Shown in pieces: positions 51,547-64,000 of a DNA stretch of 64,000 bases. Every line of letters begins with the position of its first letter. The stretch's first letter is position 1. A program made the translations under genes and the position numbers. Source of the DNA: Serilophus lunatus (lineage: Eukaryota; Chordata; Aves; Passeriformes; Eurylaimidae); NCBI GenBank assembly GCA_013399895.1, contig VXBA01003135.1, forward strand, positions 912,895-976,894, written 5' to 3'. A model generated the notes under the pieces. The model searched no databases and was not told where the DNA came from. It saw only the letters and a list, made by a program, of their open reading frames with translations.

Positions 51547-52045
51547 GTTGCACCAAGCCTGGCTGGAATTTCTTTCTTCATGGCAGCCCTTGTGCTGCTG
51601 TGGTTTGGATTTGTGGCTGGAGCAGTGCTGGTAGCACATCTGTGTTCTGGCTCATGTCCAACAACACTGGCACAGTCCAACAGCCTCCTCTACTTCCCAG
51701 GCTGCCCCTCCAGCAAACAGACTGAGGGTGGGCAGGAGACCAGGAGGAAACACAGCCAAGACAGCTGCCCTGGCCTGAACAAAGGGATATTCCATGCCAC
51801 GAAGCGTTATGCTCAGCAGAAAGAATTTGAGGCAGAGGAAGAAATGGGGTGGGACACTGCTGGGACATTGGCTGAGCATCAGTCTGCTGGAGTGATGTGG
51901 TGCATCACCTCTTGTTAGGTTTTTCCCTCTGTCCTTTTGTTATTAAACTTAGTTCGGCTCACAAGTTTTCTTGCTTCTGCACTTCCTATTCTCTTCCCCA
52001 TCCCTCAGCAGAAAGCAGACAAGCAGCTGCTGGCTGGTGTTGTCC
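51547..52045 (+). mobile_element. Old avian endogenous-retrovirus solo LTR
   Basis: The segment aligns by eye, from memory, along its whole length with an LTR family abundant in bird genomes. It begins with a CCTGGCTGG-type edge, then GTGCTGTGGTTTGGATTTG, then ACAGCCAAGACAGCTG, AAAGGGATATTCCATGCCA, GAGCATCAGTCTGCTGG, GTGCATCACCTCTTGTT, the polyadenylation signal ATTAAA at 51942-51947, the CTCACAAGTTTTC box, and CCCCATCCC near GCTGCTGGCTGGTGTTG at the 3' edge. The TATA-like part expected between the ATTCCATGCC box and the transcription start is replaced by CTCAGCAGAAAG, so the promoter looks dead. No internal gag-pol-env sequence adjoins it, which is the expected state after recombination between two LTRs. 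The 5' edge and target-site duplication are not clear. The 112-codon frame at 51580-51918 and its shadows lie inside the LTR and are not genes. Confidence 0.75.
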
Positions 52046-52214
52046 ATTTGTGTTTGCAATCCCTTAACCAGAATCATCTATTTGGTGGCATCAGGTATCA
52101 GGACCCTCTGAAGCCACAACTGCCAACAAAACGTACTGGCCTTGTGTGCATGGTTCTGTTAATCAGAGGAACCAGGAAAGAAAGTCTATATACAATATGT
52201 GCAGGGGCCAAAAT

Positions 52215-52234
52215 GGAGTCTCCTGGAGTCTCCT
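52215..52234. repeat. 10-base tandem duplication, GGAGTCTCCT
   Basis: GGAGTCTCCT is repeated twice and followed by GGAG. The unit is itself nearly palindromic, so the 24 bases can also pair internally. It lies about 170 bases past the solo LTR. Confidence 0.9.
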
Positions 52235-54521
52235 GGAGCACCTCTTTATTGCAAATTCATCAGGTTTTTTAGTCCAAAGATTGTTTAGGTTAACACAACT
52301 AATAGGCAAAAGGAAAGGTGGTCATGTGTCACTGTCCCAGAGACACAGGACAGCCACAAGATGATGTTTACATACCTAAGACATTATATTATAGTCTGAC
52401 ATGCTGTAATGCAGCCTAACATTCTGCTACAGGCTGGGGTGAACCACCTCAGATGGGCTGTGTTTTTGTGCTGAACAGAGTGTAAACCAGAGAAACTGTG
52501 ATTTCCATGGAGAATACTGCAAATACCTCACAGTATAATGTGCACATTAACTGGGAATAGATCATGCAATCACTGGAGAATAGGCAGAAATTCACCTACT
52601 TCAAACTGAGGAGAAAAGCTTTGCCAGATTGGCTGCAGTTTCTCTCCTTAAGTTACTGAGGATGGAGGGTAACCACAAACGCCTCTGTCCTGTTACACAC
52701 ACAGTTCAGATAAGTTCCCATCATCTGCAGCCAGAGCCAAAACAACACATAGCACATCACCAGAGGGGCCAAAAAGCATCTTCTGATACTAAATATAAAC
52801 TACAGATATTTACCGTTTCAGTTGCATTCAGGAGAACTGCTTGGATGAGTAATTTGGCTTTTCAAAGAGATTTAGAGTGGGACACTGCAACATGCTCCAG
52901 CAAGATGAACGTTTAAACCCTTTCTCGGCTCTCTCCACATAAAAACCAATTGATCTCAAAATAATGAGCACCAACAGGAAGCAATATCAGCAGCATATAC
53001 TCAAATCATTCTCTAAGAATTGAGAATACTTGATAAATTTAGTACAGTTTCAGCCAGGGGCAAAAACTTTGCAATATTGGAAGTATGCTGCGAAGCAGAA
53101 GTGATGTATCCACACTGAATAACCTCTCTTTCCATGATTCTTTCTTGTTCTCTTCCCTTACTATATTTAGAAAATCGAAGTGATTTAATGTAAAACAGCA
53201 AAGCTGGGAAATTGACTGCAACTCTTAAGAAAAAGCCTAGGAGGCTAATGAACCATTATGGTAAAAGCTGAATAAGCCCAGATCCTGAAAAGAAATTGGA
53301 GGTGTATTTTAGATATGCATGAAGACGATCAAAAAACCATTTCACATAGATTGCTGTGTGCAAGTAGGGCACTCTGTTTAATCTTATCCAGCTATACAAC
53401 TTAAATGAAACAAACCTTTAGTTTGACTTTCAAAAGCAATAAGTATTTTAGGAGCTACCTTGAAGTCAGCCAAATAATGTTCCTGAAGGTATTTCAAGCT
53501 AATTTTTGAAAGCCAACATTTTCAATTATTAGAAAAATAGGCACAGCTATTTCCTCAGGGGAAGGGTAAAAGAGTGAAAAAAAAAAACCAAAACTTTTTA
53601 TCATAACAGCTGACTCAGGTACAATGAAGGGGTTTACTACAGATATTGAAGTGGCTGATTAAAAAGGTAACAGAAGGATTCCTTATGTTATCTAAAGATC
53701 TGAAGTTCCCCCACTCAAACATACTTATCACATGGAAGTTCATCTATTGACATAAAGATTTATAACCATCACCTTAATTCTGAAAACAGAGTGTTGTTAG
53801 ATCCAGTGTTTGCAGAAAATTAGAGACCCTCATTCTGCAAACATATTTTTTGCTCATGGACATAAAAATAAACCAACGTGCACTCGTAAGATCAAGGCCT
53901 GATTGACTCAAAATGAAGAGAGAACAGGGACATCTAAAAAGTTCCTTTCGATCTCCTCTAAGTGTCTGAACCTACAGAAACTAAAAACCATCAAAACAGG
54001 ACTAATATTGGGCCTTGCTAGGAGAAGGTACAAAAAAAAACCCCTATCCATAACAAACTACAACAGAAACAACTACAAACCGAAAAAACCACCCCACACC
54101 CACAAAAAACCTGTTGTCTAATAAATATGCAGAAAGGATCAGTAGCAGTTCCTTACCTTGGTATGATGCAATCACAAAGATATTCTGGGACACATTAACA
54201 AGACATTTCTGGAAGTCTAATAATTAAAGTTTAATATTTATTAAACTATTTCTTAAAGTTTCTACTTCTGTACTGTGTAACAAAACAGCAATACTGTAAT
54301 ATTGTTACTAGAGTAATAACAAAAACCACCACACATTTTAGATACTAATTCATTATTATACTACTTGAATATCAGCCTACCTGTGTTTCTTATTTTGATG
54401 GAAATTAAGATTAAAGGAGGCTTCTAGGTCCAAGTAATCTCTTTGGTTAAACAGACACATGGATGAAAAAACAGTCAACTTTTAAACAGAACCTTCTGTA
54501 ACTTAGAAATAGATTCAGCAA

Positions 54522-54542
54522 CTTTCAAAGCTGCTTTGAAAG
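54522..54542. repeat. Perfect 9-base inverted repeat, 3-base loop
   Basis: CTTTCAAAG and CTTTGAAAG are exact reverse complements around CTG. Each arm contains a CTTTG/CAAAG word, the core of TCF/LEF sites, which may or may not be meaningful. Confidence 0.8.
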
Positions 54543-57500
54543 CTAAACACAAGTTCAGAAACACTGCTTAGCATTCATAGAGACACCCAGCATTCTGACC
54601 CTTTAGAAAGAAATACTGGTACCTTTGGAGCACAAGTTGTAGCTGCACCCTCCTAATCTGCATCTATTTGTCATTTAGCCTATAGAAATCAGCAATTTCA
54701 CTCCTTTCAACTCTGACATGAGTCATTTAATTCTAAATAAAGTAGGATGTAATGTACCATGCAACAGAGCAGAGTCAAGAAAACGTGTGTGTGCACTTTC
54801 CTTTGCTCACTATCACTACAGGAGCAAATGGAAGTGGAGTGCTATCAATGCAGAACAGAGTCTGCACACAGTGCTGTGCCAGGCTTCACTCTGCCACTGC
54901 CAGGCACTAATTCGCAAACAACATTTTAAGTAGCTGAAGGTCTTACAGCTAATGATCAATTTTAAGAGTGAAATTTCATTCTCACACACCACTCCTACAC
55001 CTTTATCAGTGGGGAACAGCAGTGTCATCCAACGGCCTGACAGGTTAAAACATATTGTATATTCCAGAGAGACTCCTAAGCCTCATTTCTTATTTATAAG
55101 TCTGGACTTAAAATTTGAATGAACATGAGCCAGACTATGTCTGTACAGAAAACTCTCAACACTCACGTTAGAGTTTATTATAGCAACAAATGACTGGAAG
55201 AAAATTGAGATACTCCAGTTTTAGAGTGGGAAAGGTCACAACTCTCTTAATAGCTACAATAAATTCAGTATCAGAAAATAATTTAACGAGTTTAGAAAAT
55301 AGAGTTTGATTGCAGTTAGCAATGTTCTGATTAGCTACAAACATTTCAGATATTAGCATGTATCAAAATTCAGATAATGCCAGACAGCAAACAGGTAACT
55401 ATGCAGGAAGGGCCAATGGAAATGGCTGAGTTAGACCAGCATCACATGCAGCTTATCAGATAATAGAGAATTTCTTTTTCAGAAGCAGATCCAGATTTAG
55501 CTGTGTTTTCTGTTTCCTATTTCAGTATCAGGAAGTGGGCAGATAAGAGATACATAGGTGACCAGCCTATGCTCCTGCACTCAGAGGACACTGCTACAAA
55601 TACACTGTGCCAATGAGTATGTCTTTATGTCAAATGGTGGCAGCAGAGGAGTGCAGAGATATAGAAGATACAAACTGGAAGATTAGATACCTTAACATAC
55701 ACCTCCACCTGGAGCAATGATCAGTACACAGTCCATAAGGAATTAATGCGGTACTAAAGCATTTATATGATGTTTTTACACACTCACTCCCTGAGACAGT
55801 ATGCAAGAAGGTACCTTAGTACCCCAGAACTGCTTTAGTCTTCAATCCTTATCCAAGCTTACATTTCCTGAATGTACAGTAGGAGGACAAGGAATGGACT
55901 GGCTTGTGCTGGATGCTGAGGATGTCCGAATGATCCAGACAAACTGTTTCACTCTAATGTAGAAGTTGACTCGGTACCATCCCCATTTTCAGTTTCTCTT
56001 TTCCATTCTTAACTCCCTATGTGCTACAGCTCCATATTTAAAACCTTCTAGACAGAATTCCTGAGACCGAATATGCAGGAATGGAGTAACACATGTTCTA
56101 CCCAACTCATTCTTAAGACATAGTGTATATTCCAGTGTTTGCTACTTTTACATTTTTCCCTGAAAAATCATAATCTGTCTGATCATGCAAAAAGTTGGGT
56201 TCCTCTTCTGCAAACACAGGCCAAGATATACATTTTGTGCACGTACTCACTTCAAGTCCAGGCTTACTGTGTTATATGCCTGGAACTAAGGGACATCAGA
56301 AGATACATAAAAGTACTCCTGAGAAGAAGAGATGGCTAAAGAGGGAATCCAGAGTGCTACTCTTCATCTTCACATCATATATGCAAAACATAATCCCTTC
56401 AAAACCAAAAGGGCTGCAGGTGGAGTACCAGAACACCAAACTGCAATTTGAGATTCTGATCTCCAGATGTAGAGCAAACAGTGTGAACAGAAAAGATATG
56501 GAATAGATGAGTAAAGCAAGATATAGTGACAGACAACTCATGACCCAAAAACAATAGCATAAGTGACAAAACAAGACTGAAACGGAATACAAAGTCTAAG
56601 AATTAATGCACAGTAATATCTACTAAAGGAACATGAACATATATTCAAAAATCTCTCCTAGAATGAATAAAATTCAGTTGTGACCAGCTTTTGAAGGCCA
56701 CCTCTCAACATTTTCCTTATAAAATTTTACCTAAACATGAAATACATAGAGATAGGACATATGGAATAATTTAGCAATAGACAAAATCCCATATGGGTTT
56801 ATGTGGACAGTGACAACATATCACAGCTTGATTACCAACAATTTTAGTGACACTACAGATTATCCCTACATTATATTTGACCATGTAAATGTAAATTTTC
56901 AGACAAAATCTACTTCCCACTAACCATTATAAGATACAATGCAATAAAGTACTACATATAGAATATATAGAAGCAATTGTTAAATCAATTTTAGCTTAAC
57001 AGATGTTTAATCCATTAAGTAAATTTTTTAAGTAACACAAGATCATGTTTTCCATTGTACACAGACGTTTGTCCAAACTTGATGAAGTACAGAAGCAGTC
57101 TTTTATTTCTTCCCAAATGCCAAATAGGTATTTCTCATAAAGGCAGTAATTTTTATTGATGTAATTGTTCTAAGTGCTGTTCACTTTTTAATAAATAATC
57201 CTGTCAAGAATAAACACATTGGATAAATAACCCGGCCTTTGAAAAAAGTGACTCAAGGTTCAGTGGGCAACTGCTTTTTATGGAGCACTTCAAAACCCCA
57301 TCATATTTTGTTAAAGAACCGTACGCAATTTTCAACCGAATAGCCCTTTTAGGATTTTTAAAATCCCGTAGGATTAATAACTCTTAAGGTTTTCTGTAGT
57401 CCTGAACTGCAAGTCACACACACACATCGACTGATGACATATTTTTGTCACTGTACTTATACTAGAGTCCCACAGTAAGCTCCAACTGGTCTTTATCTTC

Positions 57501-60500
57501 ACCTCCCTAAAGAACCCGCTGGTGAGTTGGACACTCAGCTGTTTGATTCCCTGCATAAAGATCTTTCCTGGAGTCAGAACAGGGGGAGCTGCCACCACCA
57601 GTAAATCACTAGGTGATCTTAAAAACGCTTACCTATATCACAGTTCTGGACTACACAAGCTCTATAAATGCATGACAGACGTCTCCAGTGTGGAGAGAGC
57701 TCAGTGTGCTCTCCCTCCTGTGAACTAGGTATGTTCTGTGACTGCAAAAATACACGGTGTACCCACACCAACATGCTAATGGGTAAAAAGGAATATTTTC
57801 CCCCCACAGTGGAAGTAGCTGATGCCCTGTGGGTTTTTTCACTGCATCAGGAACCTATAAATGCAGAGCTCCTCTGCACATCATTTAACAAACACACTTA
57901 CCTCATTTAACATACTGTTCCCAACCACTGCAGTTCAAGCAAATCCCTCAAGCAAATGGATAATAAATGGTTTTCTCAAAACCATTTACAGAAGAGTGCT
58001 AATACTATATATTTAAGCCTCATTTAAAACACTCAAACAAACATAAACAAGATGACTTACTCCACTGGATGGCAAAAGAATGCTAACTTGCCTGCTTTCC
58101 CAATGTTCATTCAGGATGTGCAAGCATACAAGACAAGAAAAATTAATTTTAAGAGCTGTAACCCTACAGAGAACAAAAAGATAGAAAGGTCTAGGGAATT
58201 TATTTTATTTTCAAACAAGCAAAAATGTGGAGCAAGTATGTGGAGTTTCCAAGTTAGTGTAAGTACAAATTAAATATACAATGATGCCCAAGAGAAGGGC
58301 AAAGGAATCTTGCTGATTTGATACTACTTGTAAGTACCTTTGGAAAGCAAGAAGCCTAAAAGCCTTTAAGTTTATCTCAAGTAACTGCTTTCAGTTCTCT
58401 CCAATGTTTATTTGGCTTATGGTAACTGAGCTCACTCTCTATCGTGGACCAGATCTTTAGGCGGCAATGAATTGTGGAAACACCAAAACACAGCAATTTA
58501 ATACACTAGATATAAGCAAAACACTTAAGTCATAGGCTTGATAGCAAATTAAGTGGAATTTCATACATATTGTTAGTATCTTGTATACACTTATTCAGTG
58601 TCGGGCTGCAAGGTTTAGTCTTATTACAACTTACCAATGACATAGAGGTTAAAAAATACCATTTTAAGAGGATAATGAATGGGAGACACATTAGACTACT
58701 TATTCCTTCCATGAAATTGCCATTCCTAGCCCTTTAAAAGTGACAGTTTAAATGGCTCAGTGTTGTACTGCTATGTCATTTAGTCCAATCAAGCACTTAT
58801 GTTTAGTATACACAATTCACAGGGCAACCTCCTCTCTATTTTGCTTATTGCTTTCTTGCATTATGTAAAACACTAAGTGCTCTTCCACTGATGGACTCAG
58901 TGCTGTGCCACTACTCATCCCAAGTTAACTCAGAATATGATTCATAAAGTACATCCCTTTTGTTACCAATAGATAATTCCAGAGGAATGACAGATGTTTT
59001 TAAGACATTAGCTGATCATGAAATACCAGCTGTCTGCTAATTGAAAATAAGACTATTTCTTTGGCTGCAAAGACCCTCACAGACGCATTTTGCTTAAAAC
59101 AAACACACAATAATAACTAAGATATTGGGAACCATGGCAAAGTGTTCACATGGGGATTTGACTCTCTGGAACAGGATGGTGAGGTGCTGCTCAGTAGGGC
59201 ATATGTATGTCATCATAAAAGCCTGTGATGGCACCTGCAGTTGGATCAGGTGAGATAACTTATTGTTCTGCTGAATTCTTAATCATCCAGCTGGCCTGGA
59301 GTCCAACAGGAGCATTCCAGCATTTGCATAACCCAATGCTATTAATTATCTTCCACTACATATAAAACATCTCCTCATTGCCAGAACTGACCTTTAGGAC
59401 CATTCCTGCACCTGCAAGAACAGTTTCTAGTGGCTATTTATTAATATCCAAGTACCACATAATAAATTCTACAGCAAGAGTCACATATGGGGGTCTCTGA
59501 GACTGTCACATGCTCTGACTGAGAAATTAATCTAAACATCTTCAGGATGCAGGTGGGGCCTATTAGCTGGGCTATGCACACAGTGAGAGCGGCCTGGGAC
59601 TGTTCCAGTTCCTCAACTGAGCAGTTTTAACAGGCATCAAAGGTTTCCTGTCAAGGTGGCTGTGTGGGTTCAGTGATCTGGTCCCAGTGCTCTCCAGTCC
59701 AGACCCTGTCTCCAGCCAGCCACTGTTTCCTCTGTGCAGACCAGCTGCAGGATTCCTGGACCACACATGGAAATGGGGACAGAAAGTGTGCAGATCAGCA
59801 GAGTTCTGATGCCCCACCGCACCACAATTACAATTATATGGAAAATGTCAACTTCATCCTTATGGCACAATTTTACTTTGAAACCTGAAGACTTATCACA
59901 TCCTTTCCTTAGATTAAAATAATAATTACAAAAAACAACTTTGAAGAGAATTACAAGGGTGATTATGCAATAAAATGCTTTTTTTTCTTCTTGAATGCAT
60001 AAAATTGCTAGGAAACCATCTGCGGCTCTCAGACACTCTTTGTATTACTTTTCTATTTGAATTAACATGATTCATTTCTCTCATTACTAATACTTAAAAT
60101 GTTGGTAGAGCTCTATTTTAATTAACTTCTGCGCAGAATGTCAGGACAAGGAGAATAAACAGCAGCTTCTGCCATTCAGAATGGTTGAGACAAGTTTGTT
60201 GGGTTTGTTGTTTGTTTGCTTTGTGTTATTTAAAAACTGTGCATCAAAGACTCTTTTTGCACAGCTTAAAAAATTCTAGTACTTCCAAAAATATCACAGA
60301 AAAATAAATCTGAATATATCCAAGTCCAATCCAGAGCATTATTAAATGACAATACTGAATGCAGGAGGCTGAGCTCACCACTCTTCATCCAGTTGTCTTA
60401 TGACTTACTAACCCTGTTTGTCCCTACCTGAATAATGGCAAGAGTGATTCTGCAGACAAATATTAGCATTTCCTTCTCTTATAGTTTTTAGCTTCCTATT

Positions 60501-63500
60501 CTACAGAAAAAAAAAAATTAAATGAAACAAACCCTGCTTGTCTTCAGGCAGTCCCAATCACCTCTATAATTCTATAAATATCCTCTGCACAATAACTCAT
60601 GGCATGTACAAAAGCAATGACAAGGTCAGTTACTATGAACAATTCATGATCAGTTACCCTGGCAACAGAAATGTGTGGCAACAAGGGAGAAAGGCGCAGT
60701 AAATATTATAGGATGTTTCCATTATGTAAGCCACTAATTTCTCCAGAATGGTTTACCTAAAAAGTCTCAGACTCCAGATCTTTCCCACTTTCTTTAGTCT
60801 CAAACCAATCAGAACATTGCTTGTTTCAGTGGAGTTACACTGGATCTATAGTAGTGAAAAGGACTTTCATTGTATTTTAAACAACATTGTCTAAAAATCT
60901 AGCATGAATGCGATGCATCTCTGTATGTGAGTGTCTTCTTAGGAGTTCAAACTCGTAGTTGGCATTCACTGCCAGTCACTTTGTCATCATCCAATTAAAA
61001 ATCAATCATCCCTTCACACGTCACAATGGGTTTTCAAGTTTTCAACAGGACTTAGTATTTTAATGTATTACTTTGGGGCTTAAACTGACTTCCTAACAGG
61101 AGGCTCAGCAAAAGCAAAGGTTTCCTGCATAGGCCACAGTTCTGAAATGCCATTTCCCCTGTGAGTCAATCTCTATAGCTGAAGTGAGCTCCCACAACAC
61201 AGGTTTTATAACAGTAGGTAGTCAGTACTTCACTGATCAAAGCACTCCTAGGAATGCAGAGCTGCTCCAAGTCCATGTACAGAAGAAAAATAAATGCCAA
61301 GATAACCACAGCCCACTCATATCCACCACTGCAAAGGTACTGTTTCTGAGGTACCCTAGAAAGGAAAATCAGCAATTAAATAGTGGAGAACACAGACAGA
61401 AATCACAGATGAGTCACTGTTACTGCGCTGTAAAACACTCTTCTGTATTTCAGAACAGGAATGAATCCATCCCTAGCACCTATAAAGCACTATGGTACTT
61501 GCAAATCAAAATAAAGAGTTTTCAGCCTCTCTGCATCAGTACTTTTTTTCGGTCCCCCTCTCCAGCTGCCTCCAAGACAATTATGATGGCAAATGCATGC
61601 AACTGAAGAAGAAACAGGTATCACTTGAAGTGGCAGACCTATGAATGCCTATGAAATGAGGCCTTCTAAAGTTAGTATCATGTACTCAGTCTTGGAAATG
61701 TGTAAATTAAAACCTACAGTGAAGAAATAATTGATCTATCAACAGCAAGCAGAACAAAATACTCTGTGTACAATCCAGTCTGAAACGATGTGAAGCGGGA
61801 GATCTGAATTTCTCAAAGCACGTGACATGGCCATAAAGAGGCGTAAGGAAAATTTGATCTTGTTAATAATGAAAGCAAGGCACACTTGAAGAAATTGAAG
61901 AGTTCTGCAGCTTTTTAGCTCCCGTTGTTTAAGTTTAGCTTTGGGAAACACTCCAATGAAAAGTCTCTGATGGACGTATCAGAGTCTAATTGCAAATGGT
62001 GATTGCAGCATGACTTCATTAATATTTGGTCCCTACAGGCAGGTTTGTAGCTGGTCCATTCTCATGGCTGACCCATCCAAAGGAAACATATAGTCAATCC
62101 AATTCCATTCTGAATAGTGGCCCACAGTGGAACCATGCTGATAGTCAGAAGATATAACAACCCCTAATAATTGACAAGAAAATACCTTGAGGGCAACCTT
62201 GGGACTGTTCCAGAACACTGCGATCGCTGGGTCAAACTGGATGGTATGAAGGAGCTGTGAAAACTCCAGATACTACAGAGAACAATTAAAAGTTGAGGGG
62301 AGTTTAACACATTAATACTGCAACAAAGGAAATTTTACAGTGATCCATAAAACCCTTGACTGAGTGTGTATTGTCAGTGTTTGCTTCTTCAAAGTACATG
62401 GGACTATGTACTCTGACCCGCACCAGCAATCTGTTCTGATCATGTCCTAAATTACAGTCAATTTGAAGAGAGATACTGTGTGATAGAACTGCCTCTGCAA
62501 TTTCCAGGCATGTTTGACTGCTTACAGACAGAACAAAACAGAACTGAAAACAAAAAGCAAAGGCAACAACTGAATCACCAAACTACATTAACCATCTATT
62601 GTGGTATTCTCAAAAACATTCACAAGTTTGTTTCTAAGAGGTTATACAATCAACAATCTTGATCACATTAAGAATTCTAAAAGATTAAATGTAATTTCTA
62701 CAGCAAACTTCTGCCCCTTGTTCAGCAGAATATTGCTGACATATAATTAACAAGATTGATAAGATTATTTATTTTACGCTCTTCACAATGTGTGAAACTG
62801 CCCACGACTGCAATGTTGATCCCTCGTATTTCACAGCCAGGACATAGATATGAGAACTACCTAAAAAAAAAAGTATTTATTAAATTTTAAGTCAATTTCA
62901 TGCTTAGGAAAAACATGACTTTTAATTCTCAAACTCCTGAGCTGGAAAGACAAGAATTCGTTCCTTATATTTCAATATGCAAGGTTTGCTGACTTCACAA
63001 TTCCTGCCAGAGATGCCACAGTTTCACACTGTAAAGGGAACTCCTAAAACCAGCCTTATTTTTCCATTATCAAAAAGACAAAACAGGAGAAAAAAGCCCT
63101 CTGATTGGCTGCCAACCATGGGTTATTTTTAATTTCTTCTCCTGACAGTAAATGATTGCAAAGACCTGATGCCTAGACCATGTCTGCCCTTTTGAGTATA
63201 CCAGTAATAAAAAACAAGCCCACAAAATTTGAAAATTCCCTTCTACTTCTTTCACCAATATAAAGATCATATAGAGTAAATATTAAGAAAAACGTGTCAA
63301 ATCTATTCAGTCAAATGACTTTTCCTTACCTAAATGTAGCTTTGGTTTTCATCAGTGAAAAGACATGGGGGTTCTAACTCTCCCTATTGAACAATTTTTT
63401 TTAATATTATAGTGCTTCAACGAATACCTAAAAATCTGAATTTTCTCTTGGTCTTTTCAAACTATTTAATAACAAATACAAGTTATTTAGAAAATTCCAT

Positions 63501-64000
63501 ATTCTCTGTCAAATTAGAAAAAATAAATAAAAAACCCAAATGTTAAATTATTTACTACCATTAGAAAGGGAAGCATAAGCTAATATATGTTTTATTCCAT
63601 GTCTATTTTTCCTTCCATGTACAATCTTTTTCAAATTGCACTCTAAGTATCACAGTCAACCAATTTAGATGTCAGTCCTGGGTCCCTAATTAACATTGAG
63701 TTGTACAGAACAAGCAACATTCAGGTTTGCTTTTCTTTTATTTATCAGTGCACATAGTCCTAAAGGCACATTATAGATACTTCAAATTTTTTAAGAAGCT
63801 TCTAAATTTTTTTTATTTTTGTCTTCAAAATATTTGAGAAATATTTTCAAGAGATCCTTTTCTTTGTGATGCTAATAAGCCATCCTGGTCAATAGGCTCT
63901 TGCAGTGTGAGGTATTTGCACCATTTCAGCAGACTCCACACCGATAAAAAGCCACACCGAAAACATATCACAAAACACACAGTCATCTGTCACTGTAAGT

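Larger units (their letters stand above)
52046..64000. other. AT-rich noncoding DNA, no gene recognised
   Basis: Twelve kilobases with no supported gene. Landmarks are a 10-base tandem duplication at 52215-52234, an A/C-rich G-poor patch at about 54030-54115, a perfect 9-base inverted repeat at 54522-54542 and a slightly GC-richer patch near 59.55-59.82 kb with overlapping short frames. The window ends in CACTGTAAGT, which resembles a plus-strand splice donor, but with no readable exon in front of it. Confidence 0.6.

Noticed and set aside
51578..51918. Frames of 75-112 codons on both strands
   Set aside because: They lie wholly inside the solo LTR and are by-products of its GC-richer sequence.
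63991..64000. Possible splice donor (CACTGTAAGT) at the window end
   Set aside because: No convincing coding exon precedes it; GTAAGT words are frequent by chance.
1..64000. Prokaryotic features, CRISPR arrays, tRNA or rRNA genes
   Set aside because: No regularly spaced repeats, operon layout, tRNA B-box context or rRNA-like blocks were seen on either strand; composition and repeats are those of a bird genome.

Overview
This window looks like vertebrate nuclear DNA, most likely from a bird and plausibly a songbird. It is AT-rich: six sampled 60-base rows gave about 39% GC. CpG is sparse outside one block, and there are no operons, ribosome-binding sites or densely packed genes. The few recognisable interspersed repeats are avian types: three clear pieces of the CR1 LINE, one weaker CR1 candidate, one old solo-LTR-like element of an endogenous retrovirus family that I recognise from bird genomes, and a second possible LTR broken by an assembly gap. 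Two single ambiguous bases (27057 and 35268) and a 130-base run of N (40080-40209) point to a draft assembly.

I found no protein-coding gene that I can support. Most open frames are short, lack low-complexity-free homology to anything I recognise, and fit chance in intronic or intergenic DNA. The exception is a 70-codon frame at 9775-9987, which is a decayed piece of CR1 reverse transcriptase. The longest frames (321, 288 and 208 codons) lie on top of each other, on both strands, in the GC-rich block near 49 kb, where stop codons are rare. They are treated as non-genic.

Layout: 1-9.76 kb is unique AT-rich sequence with small tandem duplications. 9.77-10.0 kb is the CR1 reverse-transcriptase fragment (+). 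11.54-11.64 kb and 19.2-19.56 kb are CR1 3' ends on the minus strand. 19.6-39.7 kb is mostly unique sequence, with notable perfect inverted repeats at 21.65, 23.77 and 24.93 kb. 39.0 kb holds the longest AT microsatellite. 39.74-40.25 kb is the possible LTR containing the gap. 41.03 kb has a 12-base palindrome matching the E2F consensus, and 43.2 kb has a cluster of transcription-factor-like motifs. 48.76-49.9 kb is a GC-rich, CpG-enriched block with a G-quadruplex motif and a strong CTCF-like site. 51.55-52.04 kb is the avian solo LTR. The remainder to 64 kb is unique AT-rich DNA.

The plus strand shows more A than T and more C than G in the rows I counted. If this holds across the window, it would fit the intron of a gene transcribed on the minus strand, but no exon was identified. 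Nothing here amounts to a new biological system. The items most worth checking are the GC-rich block, the motif cluster at 43.2 kb and the short perfect hairpins.
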